Positions 5,204 through 5,784 of a DNA stretch of 5,784 nucleotides are shown here, one piece after another. This DNA is from Odoribacter sp. UBA944 (GTDB lineage Bacteria; Bacteroidota; Bacteroidia; Bacteroidales; Marinifilaceae), in NCBI GenBank assembly GCA_002293375.1, contig DBDA01000032.1, forward strand, positions 57,007-62,790. Direction: 5' to 3'. The stretch's first letter is position 1, and each line of letters begins with the position of its first letter. A model generated the notes under the pieces. It saw nothing but the letters and a program-made list of their open reading frames with translations, did not search any database and was not told the DNA's origin. A program made the translations under genes and the position numbers.

Positions 5204-5506
5204 ATGAGTGAAAAAGATTCTGCCGTTTCGATCAATGTCAGTATAGCGAACAAGAAGTTCCCGATTATTGCCAAAAGCCAGGACGAAGAGGAGATTTACC
5301 GGGCGGCATCGAAGCGGATTAATGATATGATTTCGAAATATCAGGCCAAGTACGGCTCTCAGGCCGACCCTTTGGACTTTTTGTATCTGACGGCGTTTCA
5401 CCATACGGTCGCCCTGATACAGGCGGAAAAAAGGAATGATACAGCACCTGTTATGCAAGAGATTGAAAAGATTAACAAAAGGATTGACGAACTCGTACAA
5501 GAGTAA
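5204..5506 (+). CDS. zapA: Cell division protein ZapA
   Basis: This 100-residue protein matches the ZapA family in length and layout. The N-terminal globular part, VSINVSIANKKFPIIAKSQDEEEIYRAASKRIN, corresponds to the typical I-x-G-x-x-Y-P-I-x-x-x-x-E-E-E-x-x-R-x-A-A-x-x-I-N pattern. It continues through DPLDFLYLTAFHHTVALIQ into a C-terminal coiled-coil helix ending EKINKRIDELVQE. ZapA is a cytoplasmic protein that bundles and cross-links FtsZ filaments and stabilises the Z ring. The gene follows its coiled-coil neighbour by one nucleotide and is followed at once by the 6S RNA gene, whose probable promoter overlaps the last codons of zapA. Confidence 0.93.
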   Translation: MSEKDSAVSINVSIANKKFPIIAKSQDEEEIYRAASKRINDMISKYQAKYGSQADPLDFLYLTAFHHTVALIQAEKRNDTAPVMQEIEKINKRIDELVQE

Positions 5507-5515
5507 GATACTTTG
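5484..5515 (+). promoter_or_regulatory. Probable promoter of the 6S RNA gene
   Basis: A -7-like TACTTTG (5509-5515) lies one base short of TAnnTTTG, and ATTG (5484-5487) lies about 21 nt upstream. The start would fall near 5522, ahead of the closing stem at 5538. It overlaps the end of zapA. A second TTTG at 5522-5525 lacks an upstream TA and is less likely. Readthrough from the zapA transcript could also supply precursor RNA. Confidence 0.4.
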
Positions 5516-5521
5516 ACGTTC

Positions 5522-5716
5522 TTTGAATCACGATACTCCCGCATTATTGATTTTAATGGAAACTCAACACTTTATTCATTAGAGCGGATGCTTTATTTGC
5601 CCAAGACAGGCCTCAACTCTTCGGAGTTCCTTCGGGACGGTGGAAGTCTGAATCAAATGGCAGCTCTACCCGTGTCATTCAGGGGTTTTTCAAAAGAGAT
5701 AATGCGGGTTTTTTTT
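5522..5716 (+). ncRNA. ssrS: 6S RNA (regulator of housekeeping RNA polymerase)
   Basis: The roughly 195-nt region can be folded by eye into the 6S layout. The closing stem pairs CCCGCATTAT (5538-5547) with ATAATGCGGG (5699-5708), extended by a T-G pair, a 2x2 G/A internal loop and TTTT/AAAA (5551-5554 with 5692-5695). A large central bubble follows (about 5555-5579 and 5669-5691). The terminal arm contains TAGAGC/GCTCTA (5580-5585 with 5663-5668), ATTTG/CAAAT (5595-5599 with 5654-5658), AGAC/GTCT (5604-5607 with 5646-5649) and apical C(UUCG)G hairpins. Eight T follow the stem. 6S RNA mimics an open promoter and traps sigma-70 holoenzyme in stationary phase. Its position after zapA matches the zapA-ssrS order of Proteobacteria. 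It probably corresponds to the RNA described in this order as the Bacteroidales-1 motif, which I could not check. Exact ends are approximate. Confidence 0.8.
5699..5716 (+). terminator. 3' arm of the 6S closing stem with U-tract, intrinsic terminator
   Basis: ATAATGCGGG (5699-5708), which closes the 6S stem with 5538-5547, is followed directly by eight T (5709-5716). This makes the 3' end of the RNA a terminator-like structure, although the hairpin spans the whole RNA rather than a short loop. It would separate zapA/6S transcription from the next gene. Confidence 0.55.
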
Positions 5717-5762
5717 ATATTATACTATATTATTTTTTATTAATTCATTCATCATACTACTT

Positions 5763-5784
5763 ATGGTAAATATATTCATTGCAG
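5763..5784 (+). CDS. Start of the next gene, possibly ribonuclease Y (rny)
   Basis: An ATG at 5763 opens a frame, MVNIFIA, that runs off the window. Seven residues cannot identify a protein. The hydrophobic beginning fits the N-terminal membrane anchor of RNase Y, and as I recall rny follows zapA and the 6S gene in Bacteroidales, so this is the best guess from context. The 46 nt between the 6S terminator and the ATG are very A/T-rich with no clear TAnnTTTG promoter. Confidence 0.35.

Overview
The window is a chromosomal housekeeping segment from a member of the Bacteroidota, most likely order Bacteroidales. Four things support this. The promoters fit the phylum-specific pattern (-33 TTTG, -7 TAnnTTTG). 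Coding starts have A/T-rich upstream sequence rather than Shine-Dalgarno (SD) motifs. The EF-Tu, bS21 and XerC proteins look Bacteroidales-like. The gene order is M23 peptidase <> zapB-like/zapA/6S RNA. No mobile element, CRISPR array, tRNA or rRNA gene was seen.

Minus strand, in transcription order: an exported M23 (LytM-type) metallopeptidase (4814-3192) and a small TPR protein (3171-2908) form one unit. Next come an independent promoter (2866-2837) and a leader of about 230 nt, followed by rpsU (bS21), xerC (tyrosine recombinase) and hpf (hibernation factor). tuf (EF-Tu, cut by the left edge) follows with its own promoter at 1119-1090.

Plus strand: a ZapB-like coiled-coil protein (4909-5202) and zapA (5204-5506) form a tight cell-division pair. 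They are followed by a 6S RNA gene (about 5522-5716) that ends in its own terminator, then the first codons of another gene (5763 onward), probably RNase Y by position. The M23 and zapB-like promoters are divergent and physically overlap in the 57-bp region 4854-4908.

The most interesting element is the rpsU leader. It carries a 14-nt perfect complement of the 16S rRNA 3' tail (2745-2732), far stronger than an ordinary SD, yet about 130 nt upstream of the rpsU start. This stands out in a phylum whose ribosomes normally hide the anti-SD behind bS21 itself. Part of the element is paired in a small hairpin and part in a 13-bp long-range helix that ends 34 nt before the rpsU start codon. It looks like a structured sensor for ribosomes lacking bS21, a variant of the rpsU autoregulation reported in Flavobacterium but with a displaced, structured SD.
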